A stretch of 35,868 nt of DNA from a virus: positions 1 through 35,868 of the IMG/VR virus record IMGVR_UViG_3300025120_000214; one strand, 5' to 3'. Below, in pieces: positions 6,849-17,207 of this stretch. Made by a program: the position numbers and the translations under genes. The notes beneath the pieces are model-generated. The model was not told the DNA's origin. It saw nothing but the letters and a program-made list of their open reading frames with translations, and searched no databases. Position 1 is the first letter of the stretch. Every line of letters starts with the position of its first letter.

Positions 6849-9800
6849 TTAAGACAAAACCCCATTCGCTCGATCATACTATTCTCATAGTCAATTTCTT
6901 CTTTAATCTGTCGCATTGTTTGATTGACAACTGTAACTTCACCAGTTGCTGCGTCTACCGACTGCCCTACTGGAATTTCAATATCTAATTCTGCTTCTGT
7001 GTTGACGTTTTGCGCTCCTTCACCTATACTTTTAGTAGGAGAACTACTAATGGCCAAATCATCCGTTTCGTTTTGTAATTGGGATTTCAGACCAGCGCTG
7101 CTGTCTGAGGATCCTCTTGAGGCTGTTGCCGTTGTTAAGCCTGGTGGATCTTGGGAGGAGGTCGATGCCCTTGACGTTTTCCACTCCGCTAGCCTTGTTG
7201 CTGACGAGGCCTCATTCAAATCAATGTTTGAGAGTACCTTTGGCCCACTATCAATACCAGCTAATTTTCCTTCTGAGGCTTGAATATCCTTTTTCAAAGC
7301 ATCTCTATAAAGAACTTTTTGTTCCTCACTTAACCTTGATATTTCTGCTGGATCTTTTGATGATCGAGCCTTTGTATAAAGTTCTGTACCTTTTCCAAAC
7401 TTTGCAGCTTTAACCTCCGGTGTCCACATTTGGATCTCTGCAATAATGCCGTTTGGTGTCCTAACCAACAATTTTCTGTCCGAGTAACCCTCCGGATAGA
7501 CTTGCCAACCGGTATCGAGAACATCGGCAACCTTTGAAAATTCTTCCGATACCTTATTTGCTTGATCTAAACTCTTAACAATAAAACCACCTCTAGCAAT
7601 ATCCGTCATCTGCTGCGCTGTTTTGTATTTCTTACGGATCATCTTTTCATTAGCGGTTTTTCGCTTTTTCAGACCAGGATCGTCAAATTTTACTCCTAAT
7701 TCTGCTTCTAATCTTTTTCCGGTTCCAGCTAACCACTCTTGGGAGGCTGGTGCTAGTTCATAAATATTGTCAACTGTTTCTATTGGCTGCGCTAATTTTA
7801 ATTTAGTTTCGGCAACCTCTGGCTCTAACCCCTCTCGTAAAGGCGGAAACATATCCGTTTCCATCTGATTCATCTGTTTTTGCGATCCTAATCCAGCTGG
7901 ATTGTCGAAATCCTCTAAACTTTTTTCAACTGATCTTGTCGGTATTTCGCCGTTTTGCGGCGGAGCATCGATAGTGAGTCCTGGATCATGTAAGATTTCC
8001 CCATTGAAATCGCCTCGATCAACTGCTCCTCTGACAGAGTCGACAAAGCTCTCTGTAGCCTTGTTGTACTGTCCGTCGCTTTGTTTTGCGATCCTTGCGG
8101 CAGCTGTGAGATCGTCGCTGAGTTGTCCTCGTCTGTTGGCGAGCGTTTGGATAAGCTGGATTGCTTGTCCGTCTTTTTGGATTTTTTGCTCATTTGCGCT
8201 CCTTGCTAGCTGGTTTCCCTCGCTCTCAAATTTCGTTTGGTTTTTTACTATAGTATTAAATGCCGATTTATCACGTTGCAAAACCTTAACAGCATTATCT
8301 AAAATTTTTGCTCTTTCAAAATAAAGCGACTCTTCTTCCAGGGCATTACCAAATAAACTCTCCTGGTTAACTTTTTCTGTGCCGCTATCCATTACTTGCC
8401 GGATAATAGACTCTGCCTGGAGATCATTTTCCGGCTTTGCCTTTGCTAAAACATTCATAGCTGCGCGCTGCATCGTCGCATCTTCTGGAATCATCCGACC
8501 AACTAATGCCGTTTGTTGTGGAGAAACTAATCCATTAACAAACAAACCATAAGCCTCATTGTCATTAATCTTAACAATACTTCTGGCTTGTTTTACTAAG
8601 GCTGATCTTGGCGGTAATGTTTTAAATTTTTGCGGATCGCCTCTAAGTATTTTGACAGCATCGAGAACAGTACCGGTTCCCTCCCCAATGTTTTTAACAG
8701 CTGCTCTCACCATTGCATTTTCGACAGAAATTCCGTCTTTTTCTCTCAACGTAATACCTAAAAGAAAAATATCTTGATTTGGATCTTTCTCTTTTATTCT
8801 TTTAGCTAGCGCTAATCTTTGGTGTCCATCAGCAATAAACAGTTTTCCATCTGCTCGTTCATGTACTAAAACAACTCCAGATTGTTCCTGGTTCCATTGC
8901 ACTTCGCCTCGTAACTGCTCTGTTACACCAAACTCGTCGCTGCCCTCTTTAAACTGATAGCTCTGGGCATCCACGTTTAATTCTTCTATCTCATATCTTG
9001 CGTAAATATCATTAATAGTTGCTCTTGGTTTTACTTTAGGTTGCGCCTCTAGCTGCACCTCTAAATCTTTTTTCTGTTTGTTTAAGGATTGTAGAAGATC
9101 CGTTGCGTCATTTAGGTTTTTCTTTGATTCAAGGTTATCAATGATTTCGTAAGCGGTTGCAAAATCATCATTTGTAAGTTCTCTCTTTTCCCCTTCCTTC
9201 ATTAATTCGTTCATTATACCACGTTCAGTTGACTCAAATTCCTCAGAAAATTCGTCCTTTGCCTTTGAAACCGCTGCAATATCTAAATTGATTTTATCTA
9301 AATCTGACCCCAACTGGCCAGGATTAGCTTGATTATTTATTTGTGCATTTGTTGGTGCGCTTATCGGTTCATCCGGCATATTTGGCGCTTGCCCATTGTT
9401 GATCGACTCTTCAGCAGCATCGACACGCTGAAAGTGCTCATCTGCATTTCTTATTGGAGGCGTACCAATTGTAGACTCAATTGTATCTAATAACGATTCA
9501 GCTGCTTGCGCATCATTTGAAACCCTCTGACCCAGCCTGGCTGACGCCGTTTTTATAGCGTTATAGCCTTTCTTTGCCTGGCCTACTGTGAGTTTAATTG
9601 CGTCACCACCAACCTTAAAGGACAAAGGAAACGCAGCACTAAGAGCACCGGCGGCTCCAACATTTACAGCAAAATCTTGAATGGTGTAAGGAAGATCTAA
9701 TTCTTTATACCAATCCGCCACTTCTTTCTGTATAAAAATTTCCGTACCAGCGCCAATCATAGCCTCTCTGAGCATGATGCCACCAATTGTTCGTGTACCA

Positions 9801-10354
9801 TTAACCAAAGCACCAAGGCCAGCTGTTGCCGCTATTACGTCTTGTTGAACCGGATCATCAAACGTGCCAACAACCTCACCAAAAAATCGTGCCGCTCCAT
9901 TAACCCAGCTGCCAGATCTTTCTGCGACTTCCTCATGTTGTTCGCTTTCGTGTTTTGCAATTTGAATTGCATTGTTAATAATATAATCATGGTTTAACTT
10001 GGCCATATCTGGGCCAAATGTTTCTTCATTACTTTGCAAAAAATCGATAATGTTTGTGACCGCACCATTGTATTCTCGCCGTGTATCAGATGGCGCTAGA
10101 TACGTTCCAAACACTCCTCGGCGTAATTTAAGCGCTGGGTTCTCAAATTTTGTATCGGACTTAGTATTTATTTCGTCGATAAATGGTTGCCAGGCATCTT
10201 GTAAACTGCGCGCCTTAGAACTTGTATTACTTAAATAAATAGGGCGTCTGCGACCAGCACCAAAGTTTTCACTGAATGTAGATTGGCTTGTGTCAACGCC
10301 ATCATACATGTCTAGGTACGATTTATTAATCGTTTTTTGAAATATTGCACTCAT
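6845..10354 (-). CDS. Giant internal/polyvalent protein with ParB-like and RelA/SpoT-like domains (1169 aa)
   Basis: This is the largest protein of the window. Residues 150-300 are helical with hydrophobic Gly/Ala-rich patches. A ParB/sulfiredoxin-type domain lies at about 445-570, centred on LFIADGHQRLALAKR (509-519). A long helical linker follows. A RelA/SpoT-like nucleotidyltransferase region spans about 880-1020, with TDIARGGFIV (917-926) and YSDRKLLVRTPNGIIAEIQM (957-976), resembling the D-x-x-G-R and G-Y-R...E-I-Q motifs. Polyvalent proteins delivered with phage DNA are known to fuse such effector domains. The gene position (internal virion block) suggests this one is packaged and ejected. 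Catalytic competence is unproven. Confidence 0.7.
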   Translation of the reverse strand: MSAIFQKTINKSYLDMYDGVDTSQSTFSENFGAGRRRPIYLSNTSSKARSLQDAWQPFIDEINTKSDTKFENPALKLRRGVFGTYLAPSDTRREYNGAVTNIIDFLQSNEETFGPDMAKLNHDYIINNAIQIAKHESEQHEEVAERSGSWVNGAARFFGEVVGTFDDPVQQDVIAATAGLGALVNGTRTIGGIMLREAMIGAGTEIFIQKEVADWYKELDLPYTIQDFAVNVGAAGALSAAFPLSFKVGGDAIKLTVGQAKKGYNAIKTASARLGQRVSNDAQAAESLLDTIESTIGTPPIRNADEHFQRVDAAEESINNGQAPNMPDEPISAPTNAQINNQANPGQLGSDLDKINLDIAAVSKAKDEFSEEFESTERGIMNELMKEGEKRELTNDDFATAYEIIDNLESKKNLNDATDLLQSLNKQKKDLEVQLEAQPKVKPRATINDIYARYEIEELNVDAQSYQFKEGSDEFGVTEQLRGEVQWNQEQSGVVLVHERADGKLFIADGHQRLALAKRIKEKDPNQDIFLLGITLREKDGISVENAMVRAAVKNIGEGTGTVLDAVKILRGDPQKFKTLPPRSALVKQARSIVKINDNEAYGLFVNGLVSPQQTALVGRMIPEDATMQRAAMNVLAKAKPENDLQAESIIRQVMDSGTEKVNQESLFGNALEEESLYFERAKILDNAVKVLQRDKSAFNTIVKNQTKFESEGNQLARSANEQKIQKDGQAIQLIQTLANRRGQLSDDLTAAARIAKQSDGQYNKATESFVDSVRGAVDRGDFNGEILHDPGLTIDAPPQNGEIPTRSVEKSLEDFDNPAGLGSQKQMNQMETDMFPPLREGLEPEVAETKLKLAQPIETVDNIYELAPASQEWLAGTGKRLEAELGVKFDDPGLKKRKTANEKMIRKKYKTAQQMTDIARGGFIVKSLDQANKVSEEFSKVADVLDTGWQVYPEGYSDRKLLVRTPNGIIAEIQMWTPEVKAAKFGKGTELYTKARSSKDPAEISRLSEEQKVLYRDALKKDIQASEGKLAGIDSGPKVLSNIDLNEASSATRLAEWKTSRASTSSQDPPGLTTATASRGSSDSSAGLKSQLQNETDDLAISSSPTKSIGEGAQNVNTEAELDIEIPVGQSVDAATGEVTVVNQTMRQIKEEIDYENSMIERMGFCLK

Positions 10355-10356
10355 AA

Positions 10357-12669
10357 TTAATTCGTTATTCCGGAAAAGTCAGGCGGTATTACTGGCTTTG
10401 TCGGGTTGTTGCGTTGTTGAACTATCGCTGGAAAACTGTCGAGAAGTAAGTTTAAGTCAATAATGACCTTTTCTAAATATTCTGGGTTGCCCTCAGGATC
10501 TAGCTCAGGTGGATACGACACCACTTTGTTACGAGCCGTATCAAAGATAAAATAGTTTGTGCCTCCAATATACCTTAGAACATAGTCAGAATTGTTATTG
10601 ATATCCATCAAAAGATCTCTGTCTATGGTACGGCCAGCCGGATCTCCACCAACATCCATTTCCATAAATCTAAGATGAAAGTTCGCTAAATTGTCTAGTA
10701 CATTTTCAGCCATGATTGGTGTGAAATTCTGCGGTAAAATAACCGGCTCACCATTAACATCTTGTATTCCACCCTTGTCACCATCGCGGCCTAGCGCTGC
10801 CTGGTAAGACTCTATCCATCTTTCTTCGTCATACTCCACATATCCTTTACCCAAATAATGCGCTGTCGCTAACTCAACAGTAACTGCCTTATCTTCTGGG
10901 CGCATATTCATTAGAATATCTTTATTATCGGATCCTGTTGTTATGTTCTCTAAGGCGGTTTTTAAATTGGCAGAGGTTTCATTTATCGTTTCACCAGCAT
11001 TAACTTTATCCATTCCAAAAAGAATTAGCTTTGCTGTCTCAAAATTTCCACCATTTACCAAGGATCCCAACGCTGATTGTGTTACAGCATTTTTTATTTC
11101 CATTTGCAAAAAAACATCTTTGGCATTTTTACCCCATGCCTGGACAAAATTTTGGAGATAAGCCAACCTAGTTTCCGGCGCTATCTCCTTTTTATTTAGA
11201 TATTGTCCAAACTCCTTTACCTCATTTTTTGTTAAAAATTGCGTGGCTGGCAATCCATAATAATCCTGTACTGTTTCAGCTTGTACTTTTCTAAGTTCAA
11301 CAAAACTTTGATTAAAGGTTCCATCTTCATTCACCAATTTAGCTGACTCAGGTGGTTCTGGTATTAGACCATTATCCGTTGCCCATTGAATGGCATCTTC
11401 TTTTAATGCGACTTCCATCTTATCACGCCGACTTTCCAGAAACTTCAGCGTTTTTTGTTCCGCCTCCGTATCCATCCCCTTGCCACCGAGCATTTTTCCA
11501 TCTTTAAAATCTGAAATAATCGCGTCCATATTTGTAACTGAGGCTTTTTGAGAAATAATAGAAAATTCATTTATCAAATTTAGTTCGTCACGTTTGCTGA
11601 TAACGTCAGCGCTTACATTTGGATTGTCGTTTATATGCTTATTAAACGCACCAAGTAGATCCGCTACCTTTGTTGCATCAGCCTTTTCTAATTCCATTTG
11701 AGAAAGCAGCGTATCGGCACTACTTTTTAGATATGTTGATGTTGCTTTTAGCTGGGATCCTCGCGCTCTTTCTTCAAATCCTGGGCCATATATTGTAGCA
11801 ATATCACCGGATGTTGTATTGATTATTGAGGCGAGTTCATCATCATCAAACGCAATCAATCTCTCATAAAGGTTTTCCCCACCAACTAAAGGTGCTGGTA
11901 ATGTCTGTGATCCAGATGGGCCTTCAAGCGTTTCACCATTGCGCCCATTTCTTAAAGCCTCTCTCATTGCCGTTAATGTTGTAATTTCTTTACCAGGCTG
12001 CTCAGAAATATATCTCGTTAAAGCTGCTCTTGCCGCATTAATCTCCATCGCTTTTATTGTCGCCTTAACCTTCTCTGGATTTGCTTTTGTTTGATTAATA
12101 TATGTGCCAGTGAAAACATTGATGGGTCGTGTAATAGCATCTCGCGCTTTTTTATCTAAACGCCAATCACTCAACTCCGACTCGCCCTTAACCAGTTTCT
12201 TTGAATAGTTGCCCTGGCTAGCAATTTTTATTTGTCGATCAACTTCAGAGCGCAGCTGAAACCGATGCTTTAATTCATTCTGACCAAAACGTAAGTTAAA
12301 TTGTTTCTGGCTAAAATCATCCTTTCCAACTTTGCCCAGCAATTCAGTTTTAATAGCGTCCGTGCCACTTTTCCATGTAGGATTTTCGCCATCAAGGATG
12401 GTATTGTAATTGCCAGACTTTTCAAGTTTTCGCGCCAATTCAAACATTGACTCGTCCATTGCCAGATCCGCTTCATTAAGCAGATTGTTTCGAACAACCT
12501 TAAATCGCTCTAAGCTAAATTTAGACACTTCATCAGCAAACGCCGAGAATGGTGCAGCCTTGGCTAATTCACTTTGCGCTGCGGCTTGTACGTTTTTTCT
12601 CGCTGTAATCGATCTTCCAGGCGCTTCCGACGTTGCTCTGGATTGCGCTGTATATAAAGGAATACGCAT
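10357..12669 (-). CDS. Large helical internal virion protein (770 aa)
   Basis: This 770-aa protein is very rich in charged helical sequence with few aromatic clusters, and no catalytic motif was recognised. It sits between the gp14-like gene and the 1169-aa ejection-type gene, the slot of T7 gp15-like internal core proteins. It starts at ATG 12669 (MRIPLYTAQSRATSEAPGRS). The stop is 3 bases before the next gene. Internal core or ejection function follows from order, length and composition only. Confidence 0.6.
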   Translation of the reverse strand: MRIPLYTAQSRATSEAPGRSITARKNVQAAAQSELAKAAPFSAFADEVSKFSLERFKVVRNNLLNEADLAMDESMFELARKLEKSGNYNTILDGENPTWKSGTDAIKTELLGKVGKDDFSQKQFNLRFGQNELKHRFQLRSEVDRQIKIASQGNYSKKLVKGESELSDWRLDKKARDAITRPINVFTGTYINQTKANPEKVKATIKAMEINAARAALTRYISEQPGKEITTLTAMREALRNGRNGETLEGPSGSQTLPAPLVGGENLYERLIAFDDDELASIINTTSGDIATIYGPGFEERARGSQLKATSTYLKSSADTLLSQMELEKADATKVADLLGAFNKHINDNPNVSADVISKRDELNLINEFSIISQKASVTNMDAIISDFKDGKMLGGKGMDTEAEQKTLKFLESRRDKMEVALKEDAIQWATDNGLIPEPPESAKLVNEDGTFNQSFVELRKVQAETVQDYYGLPATQFLTKNEVKEFGQYLNKKEIAPETRLAYLQNFVQAWGKNAKDVFLQMEIKNAVTQSALGSLVNGGNFETAKLILFGMDKVNAGETINETSANLKTALENITTGSDNKDILMNMRPEDKAVTVELATAHYLGKGYVEYDEERWIESYQAALGRDGDKGGIQDVNGEPVILPQNFTPIMAENVLDNLANFHLRFMEMDVGGDPAGRTIDRDLLMDINNNSDYVLRYIGGTNYFIFDTARNKVVSYPPELDPEGNPEYLEKVIIDLNLLLDSFPAIVQQRNNPTKPVIPPDFSGITN

Positions 12670-12676
12670 CTATCAC

Positions 12677-13192
12677 CTATGAATAAAGAGTTCTGGCAGC
12701 CGTACCGACACTTTGAATTAAACTTTTTGTTCCTTGCGCCCTTAATGATGCCGCTGCACTACCGCCCTCCATACGCGCCAACTGAGCGTTTAATTTTGCA
12801 TCCTCTTGAGCGTCGTCAATCTGCATATTCGTTACATCGTTATTAAACGTGTCCGTATCAAGTTCAAACTGCATTTCTCTGGCATTTGTGCGAAGAACAT
12901 CTATTGGCGTTCCTTCTGATACATCAATCCCAGCGTAGGCATAATTGGCCTTAACTTCACCTTGAACAGCGGTAAATCCTTGTTTCTTTCGATCGTTTGA
13001 AACATTGTAATTTTCATTAACAAACCGGCGTTGCTTTTCCAAAAGATCAACATCGCGTTCTATAAGATCCGCATTAAAGTTAGAGGCCTCTTGCGCGGCA
13101 GCCGCTGCATTATCGGCAGCTTGCTTTTCATTGATACCGCCTAACAACGATGATCCGGCAGATATCAAACTTAAAATTTGTAAGAATTCCAA
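12677..13192 (-). CDS. Internal virion protein, gp14-like, TTG start (171 aa)
   Basis: The start is TTG at 13192 after an AGGGTAAGCAA spacer; no ATG occurs early. The N-terminus (MEFLQILSLISAGSSLLGG) is a hydrophobic helix followed by an Ala-rich helix and a charged coiled coil (about 40-75). This is the architecture of T7 gp14-type proteins, which line or extend the ejection channel in the outer membrane. Its position just after tail tube B supports this. It starts 9 bases after the tail tube B stop. Confidence 0.65.
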   Translation of the reverse strand: MEFLQILSLISAGSSLLGGINEKQAADNAAAAAQEASNFNADLIERDVDLLEKQRRFVNENYNVSNDRKKQGFTAVQGEVKANYAYAGIDVSEGTPIDVLRTNAREMQFELDTDTFNNDVTNMQIDDAQEDAKLNAQLARMEGGSAAASLRAQGTKSLIQSVGTAARTLYS

Positions 13193-13201
13193 TTGCTTAC
13201 C

Positions 13202-15208
13202 CTATATATCAAAAGTATTCATGCGTGCATATAAAGCAAGAACAGTAAGCGGTAATGGCTGCGATTGCCTTACATAGATCCGCTCATCTTCCTCAAATCC
13301 ACCAGAAAACTCTATATCCTTATCTCCGGTAAAGAGCGAAACAGCTTGATCCATTGCCATGCTGCTGTCTCTAAACGGCACTCGATCGATATCATCTGAC
13401 GATGATCCAACCTCTAATCCTACAGTTCTAAATAAGCGTAGCGTTATGTGATGAATACGTTTAGGTTTTCCCTGGCTTGTGCCATCCACTGATCCGCTTT
13501 CAAGTCTAAGTGTCTGTAAATTAGATGTATAACCTAATCCAATCGCCGCTGTTGTTGCAGATATATCCAAAGATACAGCACCGCTGCTAACCGATTTGTC
13601 TGCATGTGATCCTCCGTTGCCCAATATAGAAACAGTTGCGCCCTCTAAATGATATATACCGCCCAAAGACGTGACCGCACTTCCAGAGTAGGACAAACCA
13701 CTATCGACAAAGAAAGAGCCGGTAGCCGCCGTACCGAAATCAAATACATTTAGCTTTTCAACATAGCGTTTTGTTTGTGAGTTGATCGTTCTTTTTACAA
13801 TCATATACAACTCATCTTCACCAGTATCCGTTGGCAATGTCGCAATGCTTTCTACAATAGCACTGCCCGATCCAAAAGCACCGCCAATTGTGTGCTTGTG
13901 CCAGGCTACAACTTGCTCCTCACGGCGGTAGGTCATGCCTAATAAAACGCCATCACTGCGCAACGCCCATACCACGCTATCGGGTTCTTGTTGGTACGCA
14001 AATTCTGTAATACCACCCTCGGTAATATGCTCGGCTAAGATCGTCATATCTGGCGCGGTGTACCCACTCGCATCAATATCCCCGACATAACGAAACTCTC
14101 TTACTTTTCGATTACCGCGCTGCACAAACAGCGTAACATCAGCAACTTGCACCGGATCGATCTGAGCCGTGCCATAGTTACTGTATTTTCGTATCAGCGT
14201 CGTTGTCGGCGTTATAGGGCCATCGTTGGTTGTACTAACGACAAATTCCCCTCCAGCGGTTCCAATGGTCATCACACGCGTTGCTGTGAGAAAACGTATT
14301 GCGTTAACCTGATTACTGGCAATTGTGTAAATAAGCGCATCATCCGCATTTGTGCCAGTTGTAAAATTATTATAATCCGCTGTTTTCGAAAACCATATAG
14401 TCTGCGGATTGTTGTTTGTGTTTGCGAATACCAGACGTTGTTCAAAGAACGTAACAACACTTGGATAATTATTACTCGCATTATTTAGATTTGGACTTGG
14501 TGATCCGGAGATCGATGGCGTCGCAAAACTCCAAGCCGTATGACTAGATCGTGTCAATGTTCGTATCGCATAACTTGGATGAACGATATACATTGTGTCA
14601 GCGCTTTGCGCAAATCGCAGTTCTGTTAATACTCCTTCTGGATACGGCGTCGCTATCTCTAAAATTTCATTTACTGAACCACCGCTTGTATAGGTTGTAA
14701 ACGCTGTTGTATTTATCGCTACACCAAATAAATCAGTTAGCGTAAACGTATGAGTTGTGACATTCGCTACTCTATAATTACGGCTATTTAATTCTGTCAT
14801 ACCGCCAACAGAATCAATGAAAACTTCATCACCATTAGAATAGCCATGAGATGTCGCTGTTATAACGCCTGGACTAGCTTTTGTTGCCGCCGATATAGTC
14901 TTGGTTGTACCGGATAAAACTTGCTCGCCATTACGATACACACGCATGATTTGCTCACCAAACTCCAGAATATAAGTATCCGTCGTTTTAAACTGAAAAG
15001 GAATAAGTTTGCATTTTACGCTGCTTGTTTTTACCTCCCCAAGATACTTCGTGCCTGGTCTACGCGCTACACCGCCATGAGGCATCGATACCATATTCGT
15101 TAGATCCGATAGTCCTTCCCGGTATTTATCGATAGAAACACGACCCTCTAGCCTGGGCGATATCTCTCCGGCTACAAAGGATTGTATAGCTGGTGCTGAT
15201 CGTGCCAT
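13202..15208 (-). CDS. Tail tubular protein B (nozzle), gp12-like (668 aa)
   Basis: The N-terminus has the strong family pattern SFVAGEISPRLEGR, then YREGLSDLTNMVSMPHGGVA and RRPGTKYLG. This is the nozzle protein of short-tailed phages, forming the distal tail tube. The length is slightly below T7 gp12. The rest is beta-rich. The ATG at 15208 overlaps the stop of the tail tube A gene. It should assemble on tail tube A and support the fibres. Confidence 0.88.
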   Translation of the reverse strand: MARSAPAIQSFVAGEISPRLEGRVSIDKYREGLSDLTNMVSMPHGGVARRPGTKYLGEVKTSSVKCKLIPFQFKTTDTYILEFGEQIMRVYRNGEQVLSGTTKTISAATKASPGVITATSHGYSNGDEVFIDSVGGMTELNSRNYRVANVTTHTFTLTDLFGVAINTTAFTTYTSGGSVNEILEIATPYPEGVLTELRFAQSADTMYIVHPSYAIRTLTRSSHTAWSFATPSISGSPSPNLNNASNNYPSVVTFFEQRLVFANTNNNPQTIWFSKTADYNNFTTGTNADDALIYTIASNQVNAIRFLTATRVMTIGTAGGEFVVSTTNDGPITPTTTLIRKYSNYGTAQIDPVQVADVTLFVQRGNRKVREFRYVGDIDASGYTAPDMTILAEHITEGGITEFAYQQEPDSVVWALRSDGVLLGMTYRREEQVVAWHKHTIGGAFGSGSAIVESIATLPTDTGEDELYMIVKRTINSQTKRYVEKLNVFDFGTAATGSFFVDSGLSYSGSAVTSLGGIYHLEGATVSILGNGGSHADKSVSSGAVSLDISATTAAIGLGYTSNLQTLRLESGSVDGTSQGKPKRIHHITLRLFRTVGLEVGSSSDDIDRVPFRDSSMAMDQAVSLFTGDKDIEFSGGFEEDERIYVRQSQPLPLTVLALYARMNTFDI

Positions 15209-15813
15209 TACAACCTCGATTCAATTAGATCACTTGCCTCAATCCGTTGTGGTGCGCCCTCTGTTGCATCAATAAATCTTGCCTCTCTTAGTCTTTCGTC
15301 GAAAAGCGCCTTTTGCAATTGAACAACTGTTGTCGAACCGGTCAGCGCATACGCAATGGTATAGGCTAAACGAGCCGATAACGTGCCAATTAATCCGGCG
15401 TCATATTCGTTTGGATCCTCTGCACGCGACACATACTTAATCTTTGCTGTTGTCTCGTCCGTTAATAACTTACGACCCTCAATAACAAATACACTTCCGC
15501 CAGAATTACTTGTTAGATTATCAAATGGATAGGTTAATGAACCATTCGAATACTCAAGGACTCTTAGGCAATAAGGATCCGTCGGCAGGGTATACGAATG
15601 GGTATATCCATAGGCCGGCCCTGCAGCGTCTTGGGCCAAATCAGCCCTTTTAATTAAGCAGTTCCAGGGATGAGCACGAAACACTTCGTTGCGGACATTG
15701 GCGTACACCTGGTTAATAACACGCGCTGCCTTAGAGTTTTCATCCATACTAGTAATGTTTGTCGCTCCAATGGCATTTAACGCGTTATTAGAAATTTCCA
15801 CAACACTTGGCAT
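15208..15813 (-). CDS. Tail tubular protein A (adaptor), gp11-like (201 aa)
   Basis: The protein starts MPSVVEISNNALNAIGATNI, has NEVFRAHPWNCLIKRADLA at about 58-76, and later YTIAYALTGSTTVVQLQ. These are hallmarks of the T7 gp11-like tail adaptor that connects the portal ring to the nozzle. Length (about 200 aa) is normal. It lies between a small capsid-associated gene and tail tube B, in standard T7 order. Confidence 0.88.
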   Translation of the reverse strand: MPSVVEISNNALNAIGATNITSMDENSKAARVINQVYANVRNEVFRAHPWNCLIKRADLAQDAAGPAYGYTHSYTLPTDPYCLRVLEYSNGSLTYPFDNLTSNSGGSVFVIEGRKLLTDETTAKIKYVSRAEDPNEYDAGLIGTLSARLAYTIAYALTGSTTVVQLQKALFDERLREARFIDATEGAPQRIEASDLIESRL

Positions 15814-15832
15814 TGCTCACCCCTGGTTAATT

Positions 15833-16336
15833 TTAAGTTACGACGTATTCAATCATAAATGATAGATCGCCGGCTTGGTCGCCGGCTGCATCAAAAAGCA
15901 ATCCAATATAGTATTTTCCGCCTGGATCCGATGATTGACCTGCATCTTGCCACACTTTTTGACCCATCAAATTGATGTTACGCGCTTCAAAAGCCACCTC
16001 TGTGCCAGTTATAACAGCAGCGCGTAGATCTGTGATCGCACTTGCGTAACAATCATCATCTATCGCTGTGACGTTACCATCAGCTGAAAATAAACCAACA
16101 TCGCAGGTATTCGTACTTCCACTATCTAAGTCGTCGTTAAATAGCTTGATACTTGTTACACTTGCATTTGTCGGGATAGGCGCCAACATAACTGTGTCAG
16201 TAGCACTCAAATCACCGGCGGCCAACGCAATCGTGCCTTGCATAATACGCTTGACACCGTGCATTTGATGTGCCGGATTCATTACTTGAGGCGAGGCTTC
16301 AAAATTGGTTACTAATGTAGTATTAACATTTGCCAT
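15833..16336 (-). CDS. Small head-associated structural protein (167 aa)
   Basis: The 167-aa protein follows the major capsid gene and precedes the tail adaptor. It is Ala/Thr/Asp-rich and beta-like: TIALAAGDLSATDTVML, then TNASVTSIKLFNDDLDSG, ending DLSFMIEYVVT. Proteins of this kind in marine podoviruses are usually virion components, possibly capsid decoration. A good SD (GGAGGATTGAACA) precedes the ATG. No specific family was recognised. Confidence 0.6.
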   Translation of the reverse strand: MANVNTTLVTNFEASPQVMNPAHQMHGVKRIMQGTIALAAGDLSATDTVMLAPIPTNASVTSIKLFNDDLDSGSTNTCDVGLFSADGNVTAIDDDCYASAITDLRAAVITGTEVAFEARNINLMGQKVWQDAGQSSDPGGKYYIGLLFDAAGDQAGDLSFMIEYVVT

Positions 16337-16349
16337 TGTTCAATCCTCC

Positions 16350-17207
16350 TTACTCGTTACACGCAATTTCGACCACCATTTCTTCCTCAAGACGGCTGCT
16401 GCCAAAGGAAGAACAGTAATAGATCTGCGTGCTGTATGATTTATCTGATCGCTCGTCAATTCTGGCAGTGGGTTCCTTACCCATTCCCAAAACCATCCCC
16501 TCGCGTGCATATGCGTAGCATAGCCTAGAAGTTCCGTTATCTTTCAAACGATTAGATGTTATGAATTTAAAGCCGAGAAAAGTATCAACCTCACCTTGCA
16601 CAAGCGCTTTTACCGTATTGAAATCGGCGCTTTGTACCGCAGTGGTGTTTAATAGATCTTCAATCTGCTCTGGTGAAACAACAATATATCTCTCTATTGA
16701 GGGATCGACGCTGTTTTGATCCATGACTTTTTTCGCGCTGACCAATTTCGCAATCGTGAGGCCGGCACTACCATGAGCGATCTTTTGCCCTGCCGGTAAC
16801 GCTGTGGACGTTCCACCACTTACACCAGTTTTAGCTGTACCGCCTAAAGCAGCGATGATTTCATCATCCATTGCTCTACCGATAGCCGCTGCCGCTGCCT
16901 TTGCGTATGTTGACTCAGGCGATATTAACATTCTGATTTTGTCTTGATCGTCAACCAAATCAGCATATTCGTAATCCGTCATAGTCACCATTCGCCTAGC
17001 GTGCGGTGTATCCATTAATGGCGTATCCGAATGACGGCTTGATTTAGCTTGCGCTACACCAGAACCAATCTGCTCGAAAAACCCCTTTTCTCCGTTAACC
17101 GACTCAGTTCGCACAGTATTACGCAGTAATGAACCCATTTGCTGCGATAATAATGATACGTTTTGAGAATACTGATTAACGAAAGCAGTCGTAATCTGTG
17201 TACTCAT
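16350..17207 (-). CDS. Major capsid protein (285 aa)
   Basis: The sequence matches the capsid type common in marine podoviruses: VNGEKGFFEQIGSG, then DTPHARRMVTMTDYEYADLV (about 64-83), ALGGTAKTG in the middle, and a conserved late part YIVVSPEQIEDLL. The gene is preceded by a strong SD (GGAGGTACTTTAA). It lies just after the scaffold gene, as expected for capsid assembly. The HK97 fold is expected from the family, not seen directly. Confidence 0.88.
   Translation of the reverse strand: MSTQITTAFVNQYSQNVSLLSQQMGSLLRNTVRTESVNGEKGFFEQIGSGVAQAKSSRHSDTPLMDTPHARRMVTMTDYEYADLVDDQDKIRMLISPESTYAKAAAAAIGRAMDDEIIAALGGTAKTGVSGGTSTALPAGQKIAHGSAGLTIAKLVSAKKVMDQNSVDPSIERYIVVSPEQIEDLLNTTAVQSADFNTVKALVQGEVDTFLGFKFITSNRLKDNGTSRLCYAYAREGMVLGMGKEPTARIDERSDKSYSTQIYYCSSFGSSRLEEEMVVEIACNE

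Noticed and set aside
7915-8193. 92-aa Ser/Lys-rich frame within the 1169-aa gene
   Set aside because: It lies in another frame on the same strand inside a long continuous gene and has no separate support.
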